In this document: in pieces, positions 9,574 to 18,532 of the stretch
How the letters are laid out: every line of letters starts with the position of its first letter
Position numbering within the stretch: the stretch's first letter is position 1
NCBI GenBank assembly: GCA_963575745.1
Contig: CAUYUJ010000171.1
Location: 57,501-117,273 of the forward strand
DNA from: Prorocentrum cordatum
Taxonomy: Eukaryota; Sar; Dinophyceae; Prorocentrales; Prorocentraceae
Direction: 5' to 3'
Length of the DNA stretch: 59,773 nt
The notes under the pieces: generated by a model
Databases searched by the model: none
The model's input: the letters and a program-made list of their open reading frames with translations, nothing else
What the model was told of the DNA's origin: nothing
Program-made: the position numbers and the translations under genes

Positions 9574-9686
9574 GAGGTCCGCACGGATTTCTTGGATCCG
9601 CGCTGTACTCCCCTCCCTGGTGCGCAGAACGCGCAAGGAGTGGCACCAGAGGCGCCGATCCGAGAAATCCGCGCAGAACTCTGAAA
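9574..9686. mobile_element. fold-back element family K, copy 1
   Basis: GAGGTCCGCACGGATTTCTT pairs with AAATCCGCGCAGAACTC across a GC-rich loop containing GGTGCGCAGAACGCGC. Relatives at 48971, 55626 and 56813 share TCCGCGCGGATTTCTTGGAT and an outer A/T-rich edge with ACATAAA. Confidence 0.65.
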
Positions 9687-10504
9687 GTTTCTATTCATTG
9701 AGCAGGAGCCGACCAGGAGCCGACCGCCCCAGCATTCCTATAGGCTTACCACGACATGTTCTTGGAACAGAAAAGTGCTATATCAACGAAACAATGTCTT
9801 GTTAGCATAAGCTCGTTGTATCAGAACAAGACGGCCTCAACCAAAAATGTTCTAAGAGCATTCCGTGCGGACCACAAACGGGTCTTTGAGCATTACTTGC
9901 TGGGCCTATCGGCCAGCCAGGGCGCCTAGCCACTGCTCGACTTGTTTATTTGTTCAGACGCGTGGAGAGTCGGCGGTGGACAAACCTCCCTTTAGCAAAC
10001 CACCCTGTAGTGGAAAAAAGCCTAGGACCGACACCGACGCACCTGGACCCGCAGAAATGGCGGCCGCGACGCCCTCTCGCGAACCGAAGACGGCCAACTC
10101 GCTAATCGACGTGCCAGGATAGGAGGCCGATCAACCTCCGGGAGAGATCATTGAAGGGGCTTTGGGACACAAATAAATACACACAAATAAAAGGATTCCC
10201 CATATTTTCCAATATTTTCTGGGTTTTTGTCTTCCCCACCACTTCCCATATTTTCCCATATTTTCTGGGGGTCGGCGATTAATTGTGTTTGTGTGTTTCT
10301 TTCCCTCCTGAATCATGCGGGGAGGCGACGGCCCTACCGCATACACGGGCGGGCTAAGCTGCGCCGCTGCGGCCCGCCGCAGCGCACCGCCGCGGGCGGC
10401 CAGCGCCCGCGCGGGGCAGCCTCCGGCGAGGAGCGCCGCCAGCACAGCGCGCGCGCCGGCGGCCGCCGCAGGGCCGGCGCGCGGGGCCTGCGAGACATCG
10501 AACC
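9687..10504. other. no gene recognised; A/T-rich then GC-rich spacer
   Basis: 9690-10130 is mixed sequence with no domain-like frame. 10140-10310 is A/T-rich with repeated CCCATATTTTC. 10320-10500 is extremely GC-rich. Frames here continue into the CCT array and are not credible. Confidence 0.5.
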
Positions 10505-11032
10505 ACCACCTCCTCCTCCTCCTCCTCCTCCTCCTCCGCCTCCTCCTCCGCCTCCTCCTCCTCCTCCTCCTCCTCCCTCCTCCTCCGCCCCTCCTCCTCC
10601 TCCTCCGCCGCCTCCTCCTCCTCCTCTTCCACCTCCTCCTCCTCCTCCTCCTCCTCCTCCTTTTCCGCCTCCTCCTCCGCCTCCTCCTCCTCCTCCGCCT
10701 CTTCCTCCTCTCCGTCTCCTCCTCCTCCTCCGCCTCCTCCTCCGCTTCCGCCGCCTTTTCCTCCTCCGCCTCCTCCCCTCCCCCGCTTCTCCACCTTCTC
10801 CGCCTCCCCCTCCGCCCGCTCCTTCTCCTCCACCTCCTCCTCCTCCTCCTCCTCCGCCTCCTCCGCCTCATCTTCCTCTTCCTCCTCCTCCCTCCTCCTT
10901 CGTTCCTCCGCCTCCTCCCTCCTCCTCCTCCTCCTCCTCTTCCTCCTCCTCCTTTTCCGCCTCCTCCTCCTCCTCCTCCTCCTCCTCCTCTTCCTCCTCC
11001 TCCTCCTCCTCCTCCTCCTCCTCCTCCTGCTT

Positions 11033-11068
<36 letters not shown>

Positions 11069-11070
11069 CG
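10505..11070. repeat. CCT array, about 565 bp, the longest in the window
   Basis: Dominated by CTC/CCT with interspersed GCC and TTC, ending in GTCCTC repeats. Frames of more than 390 codons on each strand exist only because the repeat lacks stop codons. The purine/pyrimidine strand bias could allow triplex structures, which is inference. Confidence 0.95.
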
Positions 11071-11097
11071 CGTACGGCGAAGAACTGCTCAAGTCTG

Positions 11098-11370
11098 CGC
11101 GGTGCCTCACTCCGCTGGACCTCCCAGCAACCCTCGAAAGCGGCGGCAACGTCGCAGATCGCAGGCCCCCAAGGATGGCGAGGTCCCGCCCAAATGTGTG
11201 CGGTGCTCCACTCCGCTGGACCCACCAGCAGCCCTCGGAAGCGGCGACAACGTCGCAGATCGCAGCCCCCCAGGGACGGCGAGGTCCCGCTCAGGTTTTC
11301 GCGGTGCCTCACTCCGCTGGGCCCACCAGCAGCCGTCGAAAGTGGCGACAGCGTCGCAGATCGCAGCCCA
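11098..11370. repeat. three tandem units of about 103 bp
   Basis: Each unit runs from GCGGTGCCTCACTCCGCTGG through AACGTCGCAGATCGCAG to GGCGAGGTCCCGC, starting near 11099, 11200 and 11302. The units are close but not identical. The array directly follows the long CCT block. Confidence 0.85.
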
Positions 11371-11879
11371 GGAAGCAGGAAGAGAGGAAGGAAGGACGCG
11401 CGAGCAGTGCTCTATTCAAAACGAAGACCCAACCAAGGAGGGTTGGGAAAACTGATTACTCCGACGGTAATGGGCATTCCCTCGACGAATCTGGAAATAA
11501 TCCTCACCGTCGCCCTCGTGATTGTTGAGACGTCCTTACTTTCTCCTCTGCGTCATCCTCCTCCTCGCCCTGGCGCGGACTTTCCCCCCGCCCCCCACGG
11601 TGCCCTCTCCTCGCCTTTTCTGTTGTTTTCCTCCCGCGCCATCTCCCCCTCCTCTTCTATGGCGTGAGCGCGCGCGTCGGTTTTCCTCGGCACCGTCGCT
11701 GCGTCGGCCAGCACGGCGCAATCTCTCATTGCCACGTTGCGCCGCAGCCGTCGGGGCAACCCCGCAAGCCCGGCGGGGCTACCCCGCGAGCCGCTGGCGC
11801 GCGAGACCAACCCGCTGGAAGAGCCCCGCTGGCTCTGAGCGAGGCGCCGCCGCGCTCGGGCGGGGGGGGGCAGCGCGAA
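11371..11879. other. no confident feature
   Basis: GC-rich sequence downstream of the helicase relic on the minus strand. A minus frame continues from the relic to about 11726 but loses its protein-like character after ELG near 11885. It may contain a decayed 3' end. Confidence 0.4.
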
Positions 11880-12600
11880 GCCCAGCCCAGCTCTGCCGCG
11901 AGCTGCTCCGCCTCCGCCCTGGAGCTATCCGCTCTGATGTCGAACTCTAGGAGCGCCTTCCGCAAGGATGCCAGCGGCCCTCGCTCCGGGAACTCCCGCG
12001 GCGGCGGCCGCGGGATCAGCGCGTACCGCATGCGCGTGGCTCGGGAGAACATGCCGTAGAAGTGCAGCTACCGCTGGTCGTCCAACGTGCCCGCGCGGCC
12101 AGCGTCCTCGCCCTTCGCGCAGTCGATGGCGACGCCCTTGCGCGGCGTCTGGCCCCGCGACAGCGTAGAGGCGAGGCACGGCGCGCGCGTCGCGGTGAAC
12201 CCCGAGCGGCGAGCGGCGCGCGGTCCGAACTTTGCCGCGTGAGCTCCTGCCCACTGGGCCTGAACATCAGCAGGCTCCGCGCCCGCGCCTCGGCCTGGCC
12301 GTCGTCGTCGGCGCCTTCGGCGCTGTGTCGCAGCAGCTCGGCGACCTCCTGGTAGATCGGGGACTCCTTGAAGCCGTGCGCCTGCAGCCAGATCCCCTGC
12401 GGTAGGAAGCGGGGGCGAAAGAGCTGGCCTGGCGGGCACTCCTCGTGACGCTGCTCGTCCTCGGGGTGGAACTCGAAGGACGCGACGGTGTCCCGTTGCT
12501 CCTGCACGAGCCCGAACTTCTTCTTCAGCACTTCCTGCACTGCGGTGAATCGCACCTCCATGCCGGCGTGGGCGGCCAGTAAGACGCCGTGGATGCCCCC
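11880..12600 (-). pseudogene. PIF1/RecD-like helicase C-terminal region, frameshifted relic
   Basis: Read on the minus strand, the first frame from about 12600 carries VQEVLKKKFGLVQEQRDTVA, FHPEDEQ, RPRFLPQGIW and ARSLLMFRPSGQELTR. Around 12200-12250 the sense shifts frame to RRSGFTATRAPCLASTLSRG followed by QTPRKGVAIDCAKGE. An in-frame TAG near 12065-12067 then precedes LHFYGMFSRATRMRYALIPR. In SF1 helicases of the PIF1/RecD group a GxTxT...QG(K/Q)T segment and a final YVxLSRxT segment form the last helicase motifs, and I read GFTAT...SRGQT and FYGMFSRAT as these. Walker A and B motifs are absent, so this is at most a C-terminal exon or a truncated copy. The frameshift and stop argue for a pseudogene, although unseen introns or sequencing errors could explain part of it. 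The family call rests on remembered motifs. Confidence 0.6.
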
Positions 12601-12649
12601 CCGTCTAGCGCTTGTTCGGGACGCTCAGGAGGTGCATGTTCGGGGACGC

Positions 12650-13095
12650 GCAACAGTGACGACAATTAGAAGGTTCCGATGACCCGCCTCGGATTATAAA
12701 CATGAGCTGCGGGCCCCATACGGCGGAAGCTCCCGCCTGATATCTCCTCGCAGCCTACACCCGCCTGATACTTCACCCATATTCAGGCCTCAGGGCCCCA
12801 AAAGTGACGACAGTTAAAAATTTTCCGATGACCCACTCGGATGACCAACGTGAGCTGCGGGCCCCACAAGGAGGGGGGGCCCGCTTCAGACTTCCCCGCA
12901 ATTCACTCACAGACGAGGCTCCCGCCCGAGACTTCCTTCATATTCGGGCCTCAGGAGCTCAAAAAACGTGTCGACAATTATAGGGTTCCGATGGCCCGCC
13001 CGGACTGCTAACGTGAACTGCGGGCCCCATGGGGAGGGGGCTCCCGCCTGAGACTTCCACGCAATTCACTCACAAACGAGGCTCCCGCCCGAGAC
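12650..13095. repeat. three tandem units (about 145-167 bp) upstream of the helicase relic
   Basis: Units start near TGACGACAATTAGAAGGTTC (12657), TGACGACAGTTAAAAATTTT (12802) and TGTCGACAATTATAGGGTTC (12968). Each continues with CCGATG(A/G)CCC, GAGCTGCGGGCCCCA or GAACTGCGGGCCCCA, and GGCTCCCGCC. They lie directly 5' of the minus-strand helicase relic. A regulatory role is possible but unsupported. Confidence 0.8.
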
Positions 13096-13560
13096 GACAC
13101 ACAGGCAAGTGATGGTGATGATGATGATGATGATGATGGTGATGCTGATGCTGGGGATTATGATGATGTGAATGGTGCTGATGGTGAGGATGAGGCAGGT
13201 GGTGATGATGGCGTGTGAATGATTGAGTGCGTGAGAGGGCCACACAGGGGAAGTGAGTGAGCCAGTGGGAGAATGAGTCAGTTATGCGTGAGTGAGGATG
13301 ATCGGGCGAGGGTGCGATGGTGATGTGAGTGTGCGGGTGTGAAACGAAAGAGGCCGGAGCGCCGGAGAGACCGTCATCAACAAAGACCGCTCTCCCTTGC
13401 AAAGTGAATGAGTAAGTCATTAGTGAATGAGGGTGATCGGCCGAGGGTGAGTAAGTGGACGACGATGAGGCTTGATGGTACTGATGCGAGAGTGGTAGTC
13501 ATGATGATGAGTAAGATGATAGTTGATGGAGATGAGGATGATGTGGTGATGATGAAAATC
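13096..13560. repeat. GAT/GTGA-rich degenerate microsatellite region
   Basis: ATGATGATG runs at 13108-13150 and 13500-13555, with GTGAGTGA-like words between. Minus-strand frames show only poly-histidine and serine-rich translation. No gene. Confidence 0.8.
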
Positions 13561-13974
13561 ATATGATTATAGGAAGAGTGGGTGTGAAAATGAAAGGGTG
13601 TGGGAGGACTTCGCGAGGTGTCCAGAGAAAACAAAAAAACTTGGGATGTGGGGATAATCAAAAAGAAAATATGAAAATGCTGTGTTTCCCATGTTTTTGA
13701 TGTCGGAGGCTCAAGCAGTAGAAGAGCACAGCGTTTTCAGACTCCAAGGCTCCAAGACGATATGTCTTGAATTGTGTGTTGTACTTCCCGATGCCGGAAA
13801 CCTTGTAAAACACAACGTTTTCGAACTCTTGAGGCACACGCTGTGCTTTTATTTTTTAGCCTTCGACACCAAACACATTGAAAACACAAGACGTTTCACA
13901 CTTTCCACTGGTTTTCAATATTTTTGTTCTGTGTTTTTATTGCTCACCCGAGTTTCCTCCTCAGTACCCCTCCT
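13561..13974. other. A/T-richer spacer, no gene recognised
   Basis: Composition drops to near even AT/GC, unlike most of the window. A plus frame of 103 codons at 13682-13993 shows no known motif. Words such as AACACAACGTTTTC and GAAAACACAAGACGTTT are loosely repeated with a period near 60 bp. Confidence 0.45.
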
Positions 13975-14232
13975 CAAAGGAATCAGTGTATAATCCGCCA
14001 CTAAAGGCATCAATCTGGAATCCGCTACAAAAAGGCATCAGTTTGTGATCCGCCACAAATGGAATCCTTTGTGCAACTCGCTCCATAAAGCGAATGAAGC
14101 AATCCGCCACAACAGGAAACCTGTTGTAATCCGCCACAAAAGAGATCCGAGTGTAACGAACCCAAAAATGAATCAATGTGCAATCCGCCGCAAAAGGAAC
14201 TAACATGTAATTCGCCATCGAAGAAAGCTTCA
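13975..14232. repeat. degenerate 27-bp-period array (about 9 units)
   Basis: Units of about 27 bp carry the core AATCCGCCACAAAAGG, strongly diverged. The period is a multiple of three and both of two minus-strand frames remain open: one reads a nine-residue pattern like FVADxxxIP, the other like SFCGGLHID. This could be a decayed coding repeat or a chance property of the unit. Confidence 0.7.
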
Positions 14233-14339
14233 CTACCCAACGCTATCGCAAGAAGAAGAATACTCATTAAAAAGGCAAAACAAACAATGAAAGCGAAACA
14301 CCTAAAACAACACATCGCTAAATAGAACCAGAGTTTGAC

Positions 14340-14402
14340 GCTACGGGGAGGAAGGGGCGGAGGAGGAGGAGGGGGAGGAGGAGGAGAAGGAGGAGCGCGC
14401 GC
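14340..14402. repeat. GGA array
   Basis: About 60 bp of GGAGGA repeats with minor interruptions. Confidence 0.9.
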
Positions 14403-14403
14403 A

Positions 14404-14610
14404 CCTCCCTTGTCTGCGCCATGTTGAATGCACATGGCCGCGCGCGCGGCTGCGCGCGCGTGCTTGATTTGAACTGGGTTCGCGGGGCCCTGCTGTCTCA
14501 GCAGAGGGCGGAGCCCGTGGTAGATGTGGAAAGCTAGCGCGAGCCTGTGGTGATATAGGAGGCGCCCATTCTCCAAACGCACCGGAGGGGACTCGGACAC
14601 GGGGGGGGAC
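14404..14610 (-). CDS. weak coding-like fragment, unknown function
   Basis: One minus frame reads VRLENGRLLYHHRLALAF, HIYHGLRPLLRQQGP and QIKHARAAARAAMCIQHGAD, a balanced, non-repetitive composition unlike the surrounding frames. It runs into the GGA array downstream. No start, stop or domain can be assigned, and I do not recognise a family. It may be an exon, a relic or chance. Confidence 0.2.
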
Positions 14611-15484
14611 TCGGGTTGGAGTTCGGACGCCCCGCTCAGGTGGCGGCAAAAAATGTCGTCTTGGAGGGCACCGGGGGCCTCGCAACCGAAACGGCAGCGA
14701 CGTCGCGGAAGAATCCAAGCGCCCGCAAAAGACGTCACATGTGGCCGCGACCGACTGGGAGCTCCTCTGTACAACGACCCTCTGAGACTCCTCCAGCGGA
14801 GCCCAGGGACATGGGCCCAGGGGCGGACAGGCTGGGGAACCGCTTTGGGAGCCTCCGCGCTGTAAGATCAGGCACTCTGTCTGGGATGATCTGAAGCTGG
14901 ATGCTAAGGGAGAGCTGCAACTGTAATCGAGGAGGCTTCTTGTGGTCCAGAGCGTGCTGGGCAGCCGATTCAGCGGCGAGGCGGGTTTGTCTCAAGATCG
15001 GGGGAGGGAGGGGAAGAGGGGCGAGGGGTCCGAGTTCGAACGAGGGGGGAAGAAGGAGAAGGGCCGGGCAATTCCCGCGGCAACGCCGCCGGCGCTCCAG
15101 GGGCGCCCTCAGAGCCCCGCACGAGCGCGGCCCCAGCCTCGGGGGGTCTGCCCCGCCAGCCCCCACACGCACGCCAGCCCCATCGTCTGCAGAGGCTCTG
15201 GGGCCCTGGGCCGACGCAGCGACTGCAACTCGCGCGAAGCAAAGGGCGATGGGGGGAGGACGGAGCAATGTCAGCAGAGCGCGGGACTCAAGCCGCAGCA
15301 GGCGGGCAAGGGGGAGAAAAGAACTGGGCGGCGTACGTAGCACCCCGCAGTTGCGGGTAACAGTGAGGGGGCGGGCGCGGGCGACGCGGGCGTCGAGCCG
15401 GCGGACCTCGTGGCCCTCACCTTCCCTGTCGATGGCGCCCTCCTCTTCCTCCTCCTGCTCCTCCTCCTCCTTTTCCTCGTCCGC
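14611..15484. other. no gene recognised
   Basis: GC-rich sequence with long overlapping frames on both strands (for example 14735-15343 minus and 14901-15560 plus) but no recognisable domain. A short CCT tract lies at 15433-15480. Nothing more can be supported. Confidence 0.45.
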
Positions 15485-16267
15485 TTTGGCTTTTTCAGTG
15501 AACGTAGTTTGGGTCGCGGGTGGGTCGCGGGCTCTTCACCTCCACCTGGAAGGAATTTAAGAACAGCCCGCCGCAGGCCCCGAAAATTTTGATTTGTACA
15601 GTGAACGCGGTTCGGGTCGCAGATTCTGCACCTGGACCTGGAGCGAATGCAAAAGAAACCCGCCGCAGGCGCCGAAGTTTTGGCTTGTTCAGTGAACGTA
15701 GTTTGGGTCGCGGGTGGGTCACGGGCTCTCCACCTCCACCTGGAAGGGATACAAAAACAGCCCGCCGCAGGCGCCGAACATTTTGATTTGTACACTGAAC
15801 GCGGTTTGGGTCGTGGGTGGGTCGCAGGTTCTCCACCTGGAACGGATGCAAAAGAAGCCCGCCGCAGGCGCCGAAAATTTTGGGTGGGTCGCGGAGTGGG
15901 TCGCGGGTGGGTCGCGGGCGCGGTTTGGGTAGCGGGTGGGTCGCAGGTTCTCCACCTGGAACGAATGCAAAAGAAACCCGCCGCAATCGCCGAACATTTT
16001 GGGTAAGTCGCGGGGTGGGTCGCGGGTGGGTCGCGGGTGGGTCGCGGTGGGTCGCGGGTGGGTCGCGGGTGGGTCGCGGGTGGGTCGCGGGTGGGTCGCG
16101 GGTCGGGTGGGTCGCGGGTGGGTCGCGGGGTGGGTCGCGGGTGGGTGGGTCGCGGGTGGGTGGGTCGCGAAGTGGGTCGCGGGTGGGTCGCGGGGTGGGT
16201 CGCGGGTGGGTCGCGGGTGGGTCGAAGGGTGGGTCGCGGGTGGGTCGCGGGGCGGGTCGCGGGTGGG
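15485..16267. repeat. alternating about 100-bp units passing into a GGGTCGCGGGT minisatellite
   Basis: Five units from 15485 to about 15990 alternate between a TTTTTCAGTGAACGTAGTTT form and a TTTGTACAGTGAACGCGGTT form, each continuing with GGGTCGCGGGTGGGTCGC, CCACCTGGA and CCCGCCGCAGGCGCCGAA. From about 16000 only the GGGTGGGTCGCG core is amplified to 16267. A 736-codon minus frame at 15271-17481 results from this and is probably not a gene. Confidence 0.85.
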
Positions 16268-16273
16268 ACGACG

Positions 16274-16327
16274 ACAACAACGAACAACAAACAACAAACA
16301 ACAAACAACAAACAACAAACAACAAAC

Positions 16328-16366
<39 letters not shown>

Positions 16367-17955
16367 GCAGCAACACCGCCACCAACAACAACAACAACAA
16401 CAGCAACAGCAACACCACCAACAACAACAACACCACCAACAACAACAACACCAACAATCATCTTAAGACTGTTCGCCCTTATCTGCTCGAGTGTCCAATA
16501 ACGTGTATTTCCCAAACCCTGGATACCCGCCCTCCCCGTCTTCGATCGAACCCCTTCTGGGGGGTATACCTTTCTTCCCTGCAGGCCAGGCCCCGGCAAG
16601 CGGCGGGGCGGCCGCGGATCGTCGGCCTGGCCAGCGGCAGCGCTGATCGGCGGATCGGCCGCGGACCGTCGACCCGACCCCCAAAGGGACGAACAGGGGA
16701 CCAACCACGACGAGGACGACGACGACGACGTCGACGACGACGGCGACGACGACGACGACGGCGACGACAACGACGAGCGAAAGCGAGAGCGAGAGAGAAC
16801 GACAGCAGGGCCACGACGGACACGAAGTAGGCCACGAAGCGCGACAGCGGGGACACGAAGAGAATACGTATGGGGCCACGAAGAGCGCGAACGAGCGGGG
16901 GTCACGAAAGGCAGATAATGCGGGGCCACAGAAGGCAACGATGGGGCCACTGAAGGTAGCAACTGGGCCACGTAGGACACTGAGGGGGCCACACACGGCG
17001 ACAGCGGGGCCACGAAGTGCATGCACGGGGCCAAAACGGGCGCGAACGAGCGGGGGCCACGCAGTGCATACGTATATTGGGCCGCGGAGGGCAAGAACGG
17101 GGCCACTGAGGGCAGCAACGGGGCCACGAAGGGCAGCGAGGGGGCCACGAAGGGCGACAGCGGGACCTCGAAGGGCATGCATATGGGGCAACCAAGGGCG
17201 CGAACGAGCGGGGGCCACGAAGGGCATACATATATGGGGCCACGAAGGGCAGCGAGGGGGCCACGAAGGGCTGCAACGGGGCCACGAAGGGCAGCGAGGG
17301 GTCCACGAAGGGCTGCAACGGGGCCACGAAGGGCTGCAACGGGGCCACGAAACAAAGCGATGGGGTCACGAAGGGCTGCAACGGGGCCACGGCTGCAACG
17401 GGGCCACGAAGGGCAGCGAGGGGGCCACGAAGGGCTGCAACGGGGCCACGAAACAAAGCGAGGGGGCCACGAAGGGGCCACGAAGGGCAGCGAGATCCCG
17501 ATTCCTGGGTAATCTGTGAGGGAATCCTAAGCGTGAGCGCGACTCCTGGGTGCCTGGGTGTCGGGAGCGCGGCGCTTGAGTAAATTGCAAGAAAGTCCAA
17601 CGCAAGGGCGCCGCTATTCTATAGTAAATTGCAAGCAAGTCTCCAGCGAGAGCGCGACTCCAGAGCGCCGGCAGAGCGATTCCTGAATAAATTGTAAGGA
17701 AGTCCCAAGCGAGAGCGCGATTCCGGAATAAAATGCGAGGAAGTCTTGGGCGGGAGCGGGGGTCCTGGCTAAATTGTAAGGAAGTCTCAGGCGGGAGCCG
17801 CTGTTGTTGTAAACCGGGGGCCAACGACACAGTTTGACCTTCAAGACTTTCCCTGATACAAAACAGGGTGCGAGCCCCGGGAAGGGCACTTCAATCGACA
17901 AAAAAACAATGTGCGCTGGACGGGGGGGATCAACAACAATTATTCTTCAGGAGTT
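16274..17955. repeat. composite satellite, copy 1
   Basis: Fixed order of blocks: ACAACAACA array (16274-16460); TAAGACTGTTCGCCCTTATC lead; GGGGGGTATACCTTTCTTCC; a CGACGACG array (about 16710-16770); a GGGCCACGAAGGGC minisatellite (about 16800-17500, expanded here); then about 40-50-bp units with GAAGTC and GCGAGAGCGCGA (17520-17800); then GTTGTTGTAAACCGGGGGCC and ATTATTCTTCAGG. The same order recurs at 57821-58838 and 58871-59773, and its right part at 30950-31395. The unit has no coding signature. Confidence 0.85.
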
Positions 17956-18195
17956 CACCAACAAGAAGAATCCGCATCGCGGAATTCCGCTTCAGCCACG
18001 CACCCAGGGACAGTGAATGACCGTTCGGTTCAGCCCCCTCACTTTGACGACAGACAGGGAGGAATGAGCATCCTATACATCACATGACGCTCGCGTCGGT
18101 CGGCGATCGCGCGCCTGCAACCTGCCTGCATCTTGACCGCTACTTCTGGCCCCCAGGAACAAGATTGTCCTGGGGGGAGGCAACCGGTCCGAATT

Positions 18196-18396
18196 GGATA
18201 TCTACTCCGAGTTTCTTAATACGCGTCGGGGGGGCGTCACCCCCGCCGACAGCCCCACATCGACCCCCGTCGCGGGCAGCCACCGCGCGCCGAAGGCGCT
18301 CCGACCCCCGTCGCGGCGCGACGACGAGGCGAGGCTGACCCCCGTCGGGGGGGGGACCCCCCCCGCGCTTATCAAGAAACCCAGAGTAGGTATCCC
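18196..18396. mobile_element. fold-back MITE, single copy
   Basis: The left arm GGATATCTACTCCGAGTTTC followed by TTAATACGCG is mirrored by CGCGCTTATCAAGAAACCCA and GAGTAGGTATCCC on the right. The loop is GC-rich with CCCCCGTCG repeats. It sits just beyond the 3' end of the LINE relic. Confidence 0.75.
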
Positions 18397-18411
18397 GCCC
18401 AGGCAGCAAGG

Positions 18412-18532
18412 AGGAGGAGGAGGAGGAGGAGCAGAAGGAGGAGGGGGAGGAGGACGAAGAAGAGGAGAGGAGGCGGAGGCGGAGGAGGAGGAGGAAGACG
18501 AGGAGGAGGGGGAGGAGAAGGTGGAGGAGAGG
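18412..18532. repeat. GGA array at the LINE relic 3' side
   Basis: GGAGGA repeats with AGA and GCG interruptions. The last LINE-like residues on the minus strand run directly into it. Confidence 0.9.

Noticed and set aside
10131-11528. Open frames of 390-450 codons on both strands
   Set aside because: They result from the 565-bp CCT array, which encodes polyproline, polyserine, polyleucine, polyarginine, polyglutamate or polyglycine with no stops.
15271-17481. A 736-codon minus-strand open frame
   Set aside because: It spans the GGGTCGCGGGT and GGGCCACGAAGGGC minisatellites and an AAC block; the translation is simple repeat (ATHPRPT, RGPVAAL). Stop codons are missing because of the repeat units.
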